A stretch of 64,000 nt of DNA from Adiantum capillus-veneris (GCA_014529385.2 CM043945.1:2203312-2267311), one strand, 5' to 3'. Counted from the first letter of the stretch, positions 1 to 12,760 are shown. Numbers and translations: made by a program. The notes: generated by a model from the sequence alone, not told the origin.

Positions 1-1176
1 ATGGGGATGCTCAAGGATCTTAAGATCAAAGTTCTAGGACACAAGGTACGACATACGTTCATTGTAATGGATTTCTCTAAACACCTTATGTCATATGAAA
101 TGATTTTAGGACGACCATTCATGAGGGAAGCACAAATGGTTCACGATTGGTCTAAAAATCATGTCTATTTGCAATTCCAAGACTCTGTCCTTAGAGTGGA
201 TTTGGTGACTGGTAAGGTACACCCCTTAGGGAGTAAAACCATTATTGATCATCGCTCTGACACCACAGTTCACTCGGCCCCACTACAATATTGTTACACT
301 TGTAAGAAGGATACAGACATTGGCCAAGATTCTCCTTACATGGATGTGTTACCGGGTATGACGGAATCAGACAATGTGGATTGGGTCCACCTAGCATCAA
401 CCATAGACACTTGGGGAAATAGGGGGACGACCTGGGTAACACCTGAGGGGGATGAAATGCATGTACCCTTAAATATGCTACAAGCAATGCATATCGCTTC
501 CGACAAGACTCATCCTAATGTCACGAAGAAAACATACAAGTGGGTCCCTAAAGCTTCTTTAGTGACCATAGCTAGTGCTAAAAAACAGAAGCCTTGTAAG
601 AAATGTACCACTCGCTCCAAGAAAAGTAAGAAAATGTTGCGATGGATCCCTAAACGACTATTGGAAGCCCAAGGCTACTATCAAGGAAATGATCAAATCT
701 GGGTGCCAAAACGTAGATTGTGCTCTTACCTATCACCTGACCCAAGTGAGCCCAATCCCGTAGCTCCAAAACGAATCAATGATCGTGGAAAGAAAAAGAT
801 CACAGAATGCTACACACCTGCTCCCGAGCTAGTTTGGGTACCAAAGAAAGAACGATTTGTTCCACCTAGCTCAGGAAGGGGGGAGTCCCATGAAGATTCT
901 AGCTCCTCATGTAATACATCCATAGAGGTAAAAGCTTCTACACAGCTTCCATCTATAGTAGTGGACCTCCATGAAGCTACAAAAGAATCCACACCTCCCA
1001 GTGTTCAAGAATCACCTAATGAACCACTTCAAGTTCGATCCTGGGAGAGTACCTTATCACCGTTGCAACTCGACAAGGCACCTAGGGTAATAGAAAACTA
1101 TTGGCAAAAATCCTCACCTATTACCAACTGGAACAATTGGTTTCAAAGAGTGACAAGCTCATTTCAAACGGTATGA
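1..1176 (+). CDS. Gypsy-type polyprotein C-terminus: retropepsin end plus W-V-P-K repeat tail (5' partial)
   Basis: The frame is open from the window edge to a TGA at 1174, so the true start probably lies upstream. Residues about 20-60 (VMDFSKHL...EMILGRPFM) read like the C-terminal half of a retropepsin-like aspartic protease, with the ILGRPF motif. The catalytic Asp would be outside the window. Residues about 180-290 carry four spaced copies of a W-[VI]-P-K motif, near residues 181, 215, 234 and 279, in a Lys-rich, Cys-containing context. No reverse transcriptase follows: the stop is 9 bases before a polypurine tract and an LTR-like start. This suggests an element whose coding region ends after the protease, or one whose pol was lost. 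The frame is intact over 391 codons, unlike most relics here. The role of the repeats is unknown to me. Confidence 0.62.
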   Translation: MGMLKDLKIKVLGHKVRHTFIVMDFSKHLMSYEMILGRPFMREAQMVHDWSKNHVYLQFQDSVLRVDLVTGKVHPLGSKTIIDHRSDTTVHSAPLQYCYTCKKDTDIGQDSPYMDVLPGMTESDNVDWVHLASTIDTWGNRGTTWVTPEGDEMHVPLNMLQAMHIASDKTHPNVTKKTYKWVPKASLVTIASAKKQKPCKKCTTRSKKSKKMLRWIPKRLLEAQGYYQGNDQIWVPKRRLCSYLSPDPSEPNPVAPKRINDRGKKKITECYTPAPELVWVPKKERFVPPSSGRGESHEDSSSSCNTSIEVKASTQLPSIVVDLHEATKESTPPSVQESPNEPLQVRSWESTLSPLQLDKAPRVIENYWQKSSPITNWNNWFQRVTSSFQTV

Positions 1177-1185
1177 TCTACCCAA

Positions 1186-1400
1186 GGAAGGGGGGAGTGT
1201 TTGTAGACATCCATCATTCATTTGTTTCCCTCTCAACCTTTTTCCCTGACCTCTCAATCTCCGATCTTAGGGAATGTATATATATAGCTTTATACTCACA
1301 AAAAAAAAAAAAAAAGGAGCAAGAGCAATTAGCAAACGAGTATGCACATTAAAGTCAAAACATTGACTCAGACCTACACATGTCACATTTGGTACAGTGA
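1186..1400 (+). mobile_element. Polypurine tract and 3' LTR start of the gypsy-like element
   Basis: A purine run (AGGAAGGGGGGAG, 1186-1197) directly precedes TGTTTGTAGACATCC at 1198, the usual TG start of an LTR. A TATA-like GTATATATATAG lies near 1275-1287, followed by a poly-A run. The end of the LTR is a guess (about 1400); no second LTR copy is in the window to confirm it. Confidence 0.5.
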
Positions 1401-2785
1401 AACAGAAACCTATGCCATAAAACACCTTTGATCCTCATCACTTGAGTGATGGAGGGTAGGTAAGATTAGTACGATAGGAGTGTTTCTGTTTTAGAGTTGA
1501 GAGATTAGCAAAGTTCTCTTTTCCCACTGATGTGCCTCCTGGAGGTATTCCTTTTGTTTCATAGTGTGTACAGGAGCGTGTTGCTATTGATAGGATTTGG
1601 ACCTTCATGGAACCTTTCTCTCGTTCACACTTCAAATCAAGCGCGACCATCAACACAAACAGGTGTTTCTTGTCCATTGGCATTGCCCTTATCTTTTTGC
1701 ATCCATGTTTGTCTGCTTTGATTGTGATTGGTAGCATAATATTCAGCACATTGGCTTAGTATCAAACATTTAATTCAATGTAATCTTTTGTCATAATCAC
1801 TTGTTTAGGTGTAAAAATCAAGCAGTCCGACTAAACTAGTTTGACCAAGCTAGGTATTAGAAATCTTCTCTTAATACCATGGGGAATGCCTTCCTAATAA
1901 GCAATGGTTACTTAGGTTCTTAATCCGATTTAGGCAGCATTGTATGAAATGTACTAGGGCTTTCTAGTGGGCTTAACCCTAGTGACCTTTAGCTTAAGTA
2001 TTATAAAGGGAGTTTACTAATGTGATGAGCCTGGGGAGTGTAACAATGTTATATGACCTCCCAAAGTTACAAAATTAAAATGCTGCAAATGAACAAACAA
2101 AAAATCAAAGTGCCACAATGTAAAATTTTAAGCTGGAAAAGAAATCTCAGCTTGATTTGGTACTTCACTCACATGTATAGCCTATGGTACTAGAGCCCTA
2201 GAGGTTCCCAGTGTGGGCGCTTTTCCTTGAAAAGCAAAAAACCCAAGGCATACAAAATAAGCACACACATCAAATTGAATCAATGTGAAAAGACTTTGGG
2301 GGGTCAAAGAAAAAGTAATCAGTCAGGCGATGATTTCATGAGAAATTCCTTTTATGGTAGCTTAACTACAAGGTTTTCTAGGTATAGCCTCTAGTCAGCC
2401 CTCGAACATGAATACTTGGCTCTCGCGATTAAACAACTTAATTGACCACAGAAAATTAAGAAGCTTACCCATGGTATTAATATTCGATCTTTAGTGCCTT
2501 TCGACCGTCAAATTAGCGACCCCAGACTTGTTTAATTTTTTGCCTTTACATCTGTTTATGCATTTGATTACATTGAAATTTAATGTTCATTGCTGACAAA
2601 TTGTTTGAAATTCTTTGACCAATCAATGTGTCTACCTAAAACTGCATATGCTTTTTAAGAGAATGCAATTACTGTGCCAATGTTGTTTGATTTTGCAGTG
2701 ACTGAAGAAGGCTAAGGACATTCATCTCAAATGCTCTTCCACCTCGACGACCCAGCTTCAACTCAATAGCTTCCGAGGACGGAAT
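1400..2785. other. Gene-less stretch
   Basis: No coding frame or known family is recognisable. The last 100 bases (about 2700-2790) are probably the 3' coding end or untranslated end of the retroelement whose polypurine tract starts at 2792. Confidence 0.4.
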
Positions 2786-2791
2786 CTACAT

Positions 2792-3290
2792 CAGGAAGGG
2801 GGGCATGTTAACCCTCACGGCACACGGACACCCATCACCTACGATGGACGTGTATTATGTATTTGGTAGAGTCAGGTACCGGGCTTGTCGGTCCAATAGG
2901 GAAAGGTAGAGTGATCGCCAATGAGAGGCGCACTTTAACTTGGACATTCAAGGGATTAGTTGGTTAAGCATGGGCGCCCAAGTGTGAATGGGGTGAGCTC
3001 CTATAAAAGCCAACTAAACCTAATTTTTACTCATTCTCTCATTTGTGCAATTGAAGAGTGCTCTTGCTCCATCTCCATCTTCTTCTTCTTCACCTCCTTG
3101 TGTGTGTGTGTGAGAGAAAGAGAGAGAGAGAGGGAGAGTGTGTGTGCGATCGAGCATTACGAAGGCACGACGGCGGCGAAGCGGTTGAGCGTGGCACGAC
3201 TGCAGCTTCTTCTTCATCGCGGCGAGGAATCCACCACGAAGGCGAGCGTAGAGCGGTGAGTGACACACCCTTTGTTTCCTTGAGCTTGCT
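2792..3290 (+). mobile_element. Second polypurine tract plus LTR with TATA box
   Basis: The purine tract at 2792-2803 (AGGAAGGGGGG) is followed by TGTTAACCCTCACGG at 2806, a typical LTR start. CTATAAAAGC at 3001-3010 is a well-formed TATA box about 195 bases in, followed by a pyrimidine-rich stretch and a mixed TG/AG microsatellite (about 3101-3145), as in an R-U5 region. The 3' boundary is approximate and lies where the copia relic begins. The upstream body of this element is not recognisable, so this is a truncated element or a solo-like LTR. Confidence 0.55.
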
Positions 3291-3379
3291 AGTTTAGGCT
3301 TGTTGTGTGCTTGGAGCCGTTTGTGGCTCGCATACAGTGTATTGGCAAGTCCCTTGCTTCGACAGTGCGGCAAGGAGCG

Positions 3380-4956
3380 CACAATATACATGAGCTGCCA
3401 AGCATGAAACAAAAACCACTTGTGGACACTTGTGTGTCAAAACAACCAGCCCAATCTGAGTCAGAAAAAGCATGTAAGTCTGGCGGCAATGATCCCCCCT
3501 TGGGATAAAACAAGCAAAGATGTAAAGTGCCACTAAGGTAGCGGAAAATCCTCTTGACAGCCTGCCAATGCTTAGACCCTGGGCTATGCATAAATCTGCT
3601 GACCTGTGAGACTGCAAACTGAATATCTGGCCTCATGTTGCATACATAAATGAGGCAACCAACAGCAGTTTGATACAGAGTGACATCAGCAGGATCGCCA
3701 GCATCATGCAGACTTAACTTCAAACCTGTTTCCATGGAAGTGGCAATAGGTTTGCAATCCTCAAGTCCAAACTTACATAGCAATGTCTCTATGTAACTTT
3801 TCTGACACAAGGCAATACCACTATCACACTGCTTAAACTGTACACCCAAGTAATGATGCAACATCCCCAAATCTTTCATCTTGAAAGTAGCATTCAAATT
3901 AGCTTTAAATTCAGCAATATGTCTCTCATTTGGTCCAGTGATCAGCAAATCATCGACATAAAGAACCACAATGAGAAATATATCATCCTCACGCTTTACG
4001 TACAATGTGCTTTCTGTTGGACTGTTACGAAAGCCTCGTTTAACCAAATGAGTGTCAGCTTTCTCATACCAAGCACGAGGAGATTGCTTCAACCCATACA
4101 AAGCCTTCTTACATTTGCACACTTTGTCCTCTTGTCCTTTCATGACAAAACCGCGAGGCTGCGTTACATAAACTTCCTCAAATATGTCACCATTCAAGAA
4201 AGCAGTAACAATGTCTGATTGATGTACATCCCAACCAAAATGAGCTGTCAATGCACATAGAAAATGCACAGTAGTCATACGACAAGTGGGAGAAAAAGTC
4301 TCTTCATAATCTATGCCTTTTTGCTGTGCATAACCCTTTGTAACAAGTCGAGCCTTATGGCGATCAATCTCACCATCTGGCTTGCATTCCAACTTGTAAA
4401 CCCACTTCGTACCAATGGCCTTTTTGCCAGGAGGAAAATCACATAAAGTCCATGTGTCATTTTCTATAAGTGCATCATATTCTGATTGCATGGCAGCCAT
4501 CCAATTTTCTGAATTCTGTGCTTCATCAAAAGATAGAGGCTCCTCAACATCATGTAAACTAGACACAGCCAAAGCATAACAATCCGATGCATAAGATGCA
4601 TGGCGAGAGCCTGAACGAGTACGACTAGACAAAGGTGCATCCAATTTACTGTCACGCAAAGTGTGCACCAGCCATTTTGGCATACCTGTAGCCTGCTCAT
4701 TTTCAGCCCTTTCCTCATCAAGTACATCATGTACATTTGCATCAGTAATAGGCTGATCTAAAACATTTTTAGAAACCCCCATAGGCTGTACATTTGCCTC
4801 ATTGGAACTTACATTCGTATTTCCACCACTGAAAAGAGGCAACAAAGTGTCATAAATGTCCTGTGAGCTTACATTATTGTCTCTAGTACATGACAGCAAG
4901 GGCTGAACAGAATCTTCCACAAACAGTACATCCCGAGAAACCAAAATGCGTTTTGT
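3380..4956 (-). pseudogene. Ty1/copia reverse transcriptase and start of RNase H (3' truncated)
   Basis: This is the copia pol domain on the reverse strand. It has the long copia RT signature (KWVYKLE, KARLVTKGY, DIVTAFLNG, ALYGLKQSPRAWY) and the catalytic YVDD box, then the RNase H start with FSDSDWAGC. Homology stops just after the LGSSC motif near 3388, so the remaining RNase H, polypurine tract and LTR are missing and the relic abuts the LTR ending around 3290. The frame is continuous with the integrase upstream, separated only by one in-frame TAA at 4957-4959. The RT core itself has no stop over about 500 codons, so the element was active fairly recently before truncation. Confidence 0.9.
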
Positions 4957-5637
4957 TTACGGATGATACAACCTGTAACCTTTGCTTTCAGCACTATAAC
5001 CAACAAAAATACATTTGACAGCCTTATCATCCAATTTTCTGCGCTGCACTTGTGGCACCAAAGCATATGCGAAACAGCCAAAAACACGCATGCTCTCACT
5101 AGAATGCTTTCTATCATGCCATGCTTCATATGGAGTAATAGACTGCAAAGCTTTTGTAGGACACTTGTTAAGTACATAAGTGGCACACATGATGGCCTCA
5201 AGCCAAAAAGAATGCGGCAAAGCTGGACTTTTGACCATACATCGTGCCATTTCCGTAAGTGATCTGTTTTTCCTCTCAGCAACACCATTTTGCTGAGGTG
5301 TATAAGGCACTGTACATTGGTGTTTTATCCCACGACTAGCCAGAAATGCATTAAATTCATGAGACATATACTCCCCCCCTCGATATGAACGGAGGGTGCC
5401 CATAGTACATTTCGAGACATTTTCAGCCATAGCCAGAAATTGTTTGAAGCATATAAAAACTTCGGACTTCGCTTTAAGCGGAAATACCCATGCATGCCTG
5501 GAGTAATCATCAATGAAAGTCACGAAGTACAGGCAATTGCCCAAGGATGGAGTTTGCATGGGCCCACAAACATCACTATGCACAAGCTGCAACCTGCATG
5601 TGGCCAGAACTGAACCATCCTTTGGAAATTTAGAACG
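4957..5637 (-). pseudogene. Ty1/copia integrase core with a substituted catalytic Asp
   Basis: Integrase core domain on the reverse strand, same frame as the RT. Visible landmarks are HSDVCGP (first catalytic Asp), IDDYSRHAWVFPLK, YTPQQNGVAERKN (catalytic Glu) and the copia connector VFGCFAYA...CIFVGY. The second catalytic Asp, normally in a DNGGEY-like motif, reads SYRGGEY here (near 5377-5394), so the D,D-35-E triad is broken. The segment is bounded by a TAG at 5638-5640 and a TAA at 4957-4959, both positions where a Gln codon is expected from the family pattern. The enzyme would insert cDNA into the genome; this copy should not work. Confidence 0.88.
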
Positions 5638-6285
5638 CTACATCTTACCCAAAATATAGCCTTCACAAACATGTTTGATAGGTGCTTCAAAAGGTGGCAA
5701 AGAAGCAACCATATCAGTTTTCTGCAAACGCAGCAAATTGGCAAAATTCAGACGACCAAAACGTGCATGACAAAGTTTTGCATCTGAAATAGCCCTTGAA
5801 TCTGCAACAACATTTGCAAAATTTTGTCCACACTTGTCATACAAAGTGAGCTTATACAGCCCACGGCACAAAAGCCCAGATGCAACAATTTCAGCACCAA
5901 CACTGAGATCATGAACTGTACGTTTGTCATCCACAAATTTGACTACAAGTCCAAGTCTAGCAAGTGCGGATACAGACAAGAGATTCTTCTTGATCCCAGG
6001 TACATAAAATGCATCAACAAGTGTGAAGGAACTTCCATTAGCAGCAGTGAGCACAATCTTTCCAACTCCCTGAACTGGATAAGAGGCGTTGTTGGCACAA
6101 GTGACTAAATTCCCATGAGGGACAGACTCGAGAGTATTTACCAATTTACAAACCAAAGACGCCCCCTTTTTTTTGTTTAGATATACACTTCCTTTATCAA
6201 GAAATAACAATGTTATTATGTCATGTTCAACATACTGCTGCCCCAAGCCAGCTATAAATTGCATACCAAAATGCACTAGACGACT
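5638..6285 (-). pseudogene. Ty1/copia protease remnant and GAG-pre-integrase zinc domain
   Basis: Same reverse-strand frame as the integrase. It shows the copia protease flank (ANNASYPVQGVGK, then the family motif YVPGIKKNLLSVSAL) and the GAG-pre-integrase region (LCHARFGRLNF and CEGYILGK). The expected DSGAS-type active site is degraded to a Lys-Lys-Gly-Ala-Ser context beside an A-run (about 6155-6180), so the catalytic Asp is not visible. The zinc motif has Tyr in place of its last Cys. No gag is found beyond about 6290, so the element is truncated at its 5' end too. Confidence 0.8.
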
Positions 6286-6367
6286 CAGTCCCTTAGAGCC
6301 AGCTCAGACATCGTCCGAGAAAGAAATTACATAAAAGTCACAAGCTAGGATTTAGCTAAAGGAAAAA

Positions 6368-7494
6368 ATTATGATATTGCTCATCGTATCAAGTCCCTTT
6401 TAAACCAACACACTAGAAGCATTTTGTTGTATATACAGCAAAATGGTAGGAAAAGATCAGTTAATATATACTTGAGAAAAAGGCGACCAGACAATGGCAA
6501 GCAAATTTTATTGAATACCCGAGGGTCCAACAAACTATGGCCAATAGAAATCAATCCCTATGTTGAATTGGTGAACAGCAACCGGAAACTTTCACTAATA
6601 TTCACCACTTGTGATGCACTATGGTGAAAAACGACCGAGTAAATATGAAACCAATTATCTACCACCAACCGGTATATGATGCCACTTAGTTCCTACAAAA
6701 TATCCGAAGGTAGGGCTACACATCTGACACCAGTATTCAGTAAATTCAGCATAACCTTTTGTCGATTTCAGTAAAAAAAAAACAAAAACAGTCCAAGATT
6801 TGTTACCTTACCTAGAGCACTACAAACACATTTGTATTACAACTTACCAAGGTAACCGAACCATCCAGCTCACTGTTTTGAGTTATTTTTAAGTTTATTT
6901 TTCTATGAAATTCCAGCTTATATTCAGAGCCCTGAGGTATCCAAATAATAAGTGCTTACCTTCTATTGAGAAAAAAACAGTATCATAAAAATACCCATTT
7001 CCATTTAGACATTATGCCATCCAATAATCAGTACAATCATTAATTAAATTACACTCGAACCCTGGTAGTTTTTTACACAAAGGGACAGATATGCTCTCAA
7101 CTAAAAAATCCTTTATAGAGCCCGGACATTCATTGCCACATTATGACATTCCTTATAGTATAAAGAACCTTTTATACCAAACCATTAGAATTTTTTAGTT
7201 TATATAAACTGCAAGATGGTAGGTAAAGATCGGATCATATAAACTCGAGTGAGAAAAAAAGCTAGCTGATGATGGTAAGCATATTTTATTTGAATATCCG
7301 AGGGTCAAACCACTAATGGCTAGTAGAAATCCATCACTACTCTGAATCAGTGATAAGCCCCCGGAAACTAATCTCCCAGTAAGTGATGTACTATGGTAAA
7401 AAAAGGCCGAGTAAATTTGAAACCAATAATTTACAACTACAATCAAGTATGTGATGCCACTCGAATACTACAGAATATCTAAAGATAGGGCTAC
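6368..7494. repeat. Two diverged direct-repeat units, spacing about 770 bases
   Basis: The blocks 6368-6718 and 7140-7494 can be aligned by eye along their length. Shared pieces include an ACTAGAAG/CATTAGAAT start, a GGTAGGNAAAGATC motif, ACCCGAGGGTC/ATCCGAGGGTC, GATGNACTATGGTNAAAAA, and a GATAGGGCTAC/GGTAGGGCTAC end. The intervening 6719-7139 has no gene. The second unit is cut short by the copia LTR near 7520. A tandem array with a period of about 770 bases, interrupted by the copia insertion, would explain this. Confidence 0.6.
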
Positions 7495-7520
7495 CTTGTT
7501 ACCATATACATGTGGTAGTG

Positions 7521-7723
7521 ATGTGTGTGAACACATTAGGACCACCGGGGCTTTTTTTCCCTCTTTAGGAGGTTTTCCCCCCCGTGCATTGTATACACGC
7601 CCATCACTCTAGGGCTATCTATCTTTCCATTGCACACTAAGTTACACACTCGCTATTGTGTGCCTTGAGCTTCCTTCATCTTCTCCAAGCTGTGTGTGTT
7701 TCTCTGCAACCCTAATTCCAACA
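7521..7723 (+). mobile_element. 5' LTR of forward copia element (start approximate)
   Basis: The sequence ends in CA at 7722-7723, two bases before a primer-binding site, which fixes the right end. The left end is placed near the TGTGTGTGAACAC at about 7522 by analogy only. The LTR is short (about 200 bases), as is common for plant copia elements. Confidence 0.5.
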
Positions 7724-7725
7724 AT

Positions 7726-7737
7726 TGGTATCAGAGC
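7726..7737 (+). promoter_or_regulatory. Primer-binding site (initiator-Met tRNA)
   Basis: TGGTATCAGAGC is the canonical complement to the 3' end of plant initiator tRNA-Met, used to prime minus-strand cDNA synthesis of LTR retrotransposons. It lies directly after the 5' LTR. Confidence 0.9.
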
Positions 7738-8085
7738 AGGTCTCGTCCTCCCGGGCTTAGTCGCCAACTGCTCCAGCACACTCCTGCTCACTTTCTCCGA
7801 TTTCAGTGAGCTTTGGCGAGCGTTCACAGGTCGACAAATATTTTGGGATTGCTCGAAGAGCTTGGTCTGCTCAGAATTTTGATTTGGGCTCATTTCGGCC
7901 TACGTTTTCACTACAGGCAGTACTGCACAAGCTATTTCGTCATTTTGTGCAGAATTTCTGTCAGTGTCGTTTTCTGCATAACAGGTGCCTTATAGTCTTC
8001 TACGGTTTGTGCTATATAGCACAGGTTGTTCCCGCTCTGTTTCTCCTATTTTCGGGCAGTTTTCACATTAGGTGCAGCATTTACC

Positions 8086-9345
8086 ATGGCTGACAACAAC
8101 AACACAGATGTGTTCAAGATATTTGTTGCTAAGGACAGGTTGGATGGGGACAACTACCCTATGTGGGCTTATATGATGCAACATGTTCTTGTGTCAAAGG
8201 GTGACTGGAACATTGTGCAGGGCATTGATGTACGTCCTGGTTCTGAAGATGTAGGCGATGTTGAGGATGTTGCAGGTCTTGCTGCAAGGATTGCAGCTAT
8301 TAGAGTTGTTTTGCCTACGGCAGAACAAGCTCGTTGGGATGTTAAGGATGCGTAGGCTCATGCATTGATTGCGTTGTCTGTGAAGTGCACCATTGTTCCT
8401 CACATCCATTCAGCAAAATCTACCAAACAGGCTTGGGATATTCTAGCAAGTCTTTATGCAAGCTGCAATGAGGCTAAAATTGCTTTGCTGCATAAAGAGC
8501 TGGAGTCGAAGATTATGCATGAGAAAGATGATATGGACACTTTCCTTGCTAGTGTCAAGGATATCAATGAGCAACTTATTTCTGCAGGTGAAGTAATTTC
8601 AGACATTTCCCTTGTTCAGACAGTTCCCTTGTGCAGACTGTTCTTGATACCTTACCATATTCTTACCAGACTAGACTGTTCTTGATGACTTACCAGATTC
8701 TTACCAGACTTTTGCTAGTACTTGGAGACTTATGACCCAAGGAAACCCAGAAGTTGTCAAGTTTGACGCATTATGCACATTGTTGTTGCAAGAGTCACTT
8801 TCTAGAAAAAACAGGACTAGGTAGCGTGCAGTTGAACAGGATTTTATTGCTTCTCAAAGAAAGGGTGGTAACAGTAATGCAGCCACTTCTTATGGTTTTG
8901 CTGCGAGTGGCAAAAATTCTGTTCCTAATGCTTTTGCTGGCAGCACTTCGTCTGGCAATTCTGGTGATAAGGGCAAAAAGAAGATGCGTTGCCATTATTG
9001 TAAAGCCAATGATCACTTGATCAAGTCGTGTCCTAAGTTGAAGGCCAAAGAGGCTAAGAAGAAAGAGGGTGGTTCCACTCCAAATGCTGGTTCCACTACA
9101 AATGCAGCCATTGTTGAGTCTTCTGTGAAAGGAGACTGTAATGCTGATGTTGATGCAGAATGGGCTTTTAGTGCAGAGTGCACTTACAATCCTGTTGTCC
9201 ATGATGCATGATTGTCAGTAGCTACAAATTCACATGTGTGGTATTTCGACAGTGGTGCTACAAATCACATTACCTCACATCATGAAGTGGTGGTCCTTAA
9301 TAAACTTAGATCTGGCTCAAGATTGCTCGTGCATAACTCTATAGT
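8086..9345 (+). pseudogene. Ty1/copia gag with zinc knuckle and protease start (broken)
   Basis: Gag begins at ATG 8086 (MADNNNTDVF), 350 bases after the primer site. It has the copia gag features LDGDNYPMWAYMM, TKQAWDILASLY and a CX2CX4HX4C zinc knuckle (CHYCKANDHLIKSC, about 8990). The protease active site DSGATNH is intact near 9250. Lesions: TAG at 8353-8355; an internal duplication of about 37 bases (8637-8712) that shifts the frame; TAG at 8822-8824; TGA at 9209-9211. Recognisable sequence stops near 9345, so integrase and RT are absent. The protease motif surviving intact beside several stops suggests the stops are younger than the insertion. Confidence 0.85.
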
Positions 9346-10048
<703 letters not shown>

Positions 10049-10348
10049 AAGCGAGAACTAAAAATTGGGCGAGCTGTATAGAACCTGTAGGGGACTAAGG
10101 GGTGCACGGGAGCATAGAGCACATAACATTGTAGACTTGTGAGTAGGAGCAGGTTTGTGCAGAGGAACATTGACGCACAGTGGGCGGACCTACCATCGAA
10201 CAGGAGAGGCGTGCAGGAGCAGATATTCGCGTAGAGCACATTGATAAGATGTGACTGGGGCAACAAGTGGTGTTGTGACCAAGCTGGTTGCACAGTCACA
10301 CGGGCAAGGTAGCCACACACATAGGGTGCTGAAAAAACAGGGTAGCAG

Positions 10349-11240
<892 letters not shown>

Positions 11241-11399
11241 TGGACAACACCAACTAGTAGCCCTCTATCTATGCCCACAAACTGTTTCAATAGCTGAATA
11301 GTGCAATTGATTAACCTACTATGTTATCCTTCACGGGATTGTTTTGCGTGCCCAAAAAATGCTTTATTTTAAGTATATATTTGAGTAACTTTGATTTGT

Positions 11400-11803
11400 C
11401 AAAGGTAGAAGGCATTCAATGTTGTGTTTGAAAATCTTTGAATCCACAAGGGGGCACAATGGCCAACTTGAATCCACATGGTTTAATCACTTGATTAAGC
11501 ACTAAGAATCTCTTCAAAAAGCAAATTGAGTCAATATAACCAAAGAATTCCAAAAACATTGTAGTCACTTGAATCCACCTTCTTAAAAGCTACAAAGGAT
11601 TAGAGCTTGAAAAAGGCATTGAAGGCCCCTACTATGGTACAAAATGAGAATAATATAGTATAGGATCATGGGGGTATTTGCATGCTGATCTCCTCCATCC
11701 AAATCCCTTAAGTAGAACTTCTTACCTCAACTACCAGGGCCCCTTGCCATGCATGTCAGCTCCTTGGCCAGGGCATTGCCCTTATAGGACACTTGTCTTG
11801 ACA
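11400..11803 (-). mobile_element. LTR of reverse-strand gypsy fragment (far end approximate)
   Basis: On the reverse strand a purine tract (TCAAGGGGGAG, 11807-11817) is followed by TGTCAAGACAAG starting at 11803, the LTR start. Its other end is not defined here. Confidence 0.5.
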
Positions 11804-11817
11804 TAACTCCCCCTTGA

Positions 11818-11925
11818 AGAGTTTTTATCCCCAAAAACAAAAGTGGTTTTTTCCTTAAGAATGCTAATGTTTTCCCAAGTGGCACGTTCTTTAGGTTTTC
11901 CTTTCAAATTGACTAGTACTTAGCA
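11818..11925 (-). pseudogene. Gypsy pol C-terminus (chromodomain-like end)
   Basis: The reverse-strand translation next to the purine tract contains KGKPKERATWEN, which matches the W-x-G-x-P-x-x-x-A-T-W-E pattern of the chromodomain at the end of gypsy integrases. It then ends in a short charged tail at the purine tract. Only about 35 residues are left. Upstream the frame is disrupted by a 2 x 26-base tandem duplication. Confidence 0.6.
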
Positions 11926-11976
11926 ATGAATAGTTCAACCCAACTATCCTAATGAATAGTTCAACCCAACTATCCT
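11925..11976. repeat. Perfect 2 x 26-base tandem repeat
   Basis: The unit AATGAATAGTTCAACCCAAC...TCCT occurs twice head to tail (11925-11950, 11951-11976) inside the gypsy relic and breaks its frame. Confidence 0.95.
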
Positions 11977-12432
11977 GTGCTTTCCTACAAGCACAAAAGA
12001 TTTGACTTATTCCATTTGTATCACCAATGTACATTGAACTTGGTAGTGACTTAATATCGATAAATGAAATCCAATTTACAATCGTTGTTTTGGATAAACA
12101 TATGACAATTGAGTCCACCCCTTTGATGTCATGAATTGATAACGACTAGTCCCAATATACCTGCACTTGTGAAGAAACTTGAATCTTGAGTGTAGGAGAG
12201 ATATCCTACATATTTGTGTTCCATGAACCATAGACTACAAGTGAAATCATTTCCATGTAGTATGAGATACATGTAGATAGGATAGAGACAAAGAACACTA
12301 TAAGAATTTATAGTTGTCCTCCTACTCATCTAGCAGTCTTCTACATAGTCTACTCATATAGCAATTTTTGATTTTTTTATAAGAGGACTAGAACTTTGTA
12401 GCGGTATTCTTAGCAATTTCTAAGGATACAAA

Positions 12433-12760
12433 TCATATCCCATATTGGATTGCTTTGTGCGTGCACTTCTCACAAGACAATGCCTTTGTGAAAAGATCCG
12501 CAAGGTTGTCCTGTGTTGGCATATAAGCCAAGTTGATCTCTCCTACTGAGAGCCTCTCCTTGACATAGTGGTAATGCACCTTAATGTGCTTTGTGCGAGC
12601 ATGAAAAACTAGGCTCCTCGTAATTGCCAATGAATTTGTCTGTCAGTGTAGATGGTGTTGGCAGTGTCCTATCCAACACCCAAATCAGTCATAAGGCGTC
12701 ACAGCCATACACACTCAACCGTAGCTATGAAGAATGCCCCAAAAATTGATTTTTTTTCAA
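12433..12760 (-). pseudogene. Ty1/copia RNase H C-terminal fragment
   Basis: The reverse-strand reading has the terminal copia RNase H landmarks VFHARTKHIKVHYH, VGEINLAYMPTQDNLADLFTKAL and a short C-terminus ending at 12433. The upstream part (to about 12760) is recognisable but broken. No RT is attached, so this is the 3' end of an otherwise lost element. The 12000-12430 interval probably holds its 3' flank; no purine tract was confidently found. Confidence 0.82.

Noticed and set aside
2000-2060. Promoter from a TATTATAAAGGG string
   Set aside because: No coding sequence or LTR boundary could be tied to it.
7726-7737. tRNA-derived sequence as a tRNA gene
   Set aside because: Only the 12-base primer-binding site complementary to a tRNA end is present, next to an LTR. 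No cloverleaf follows. Likewise at 30346, 39303 and 61505.
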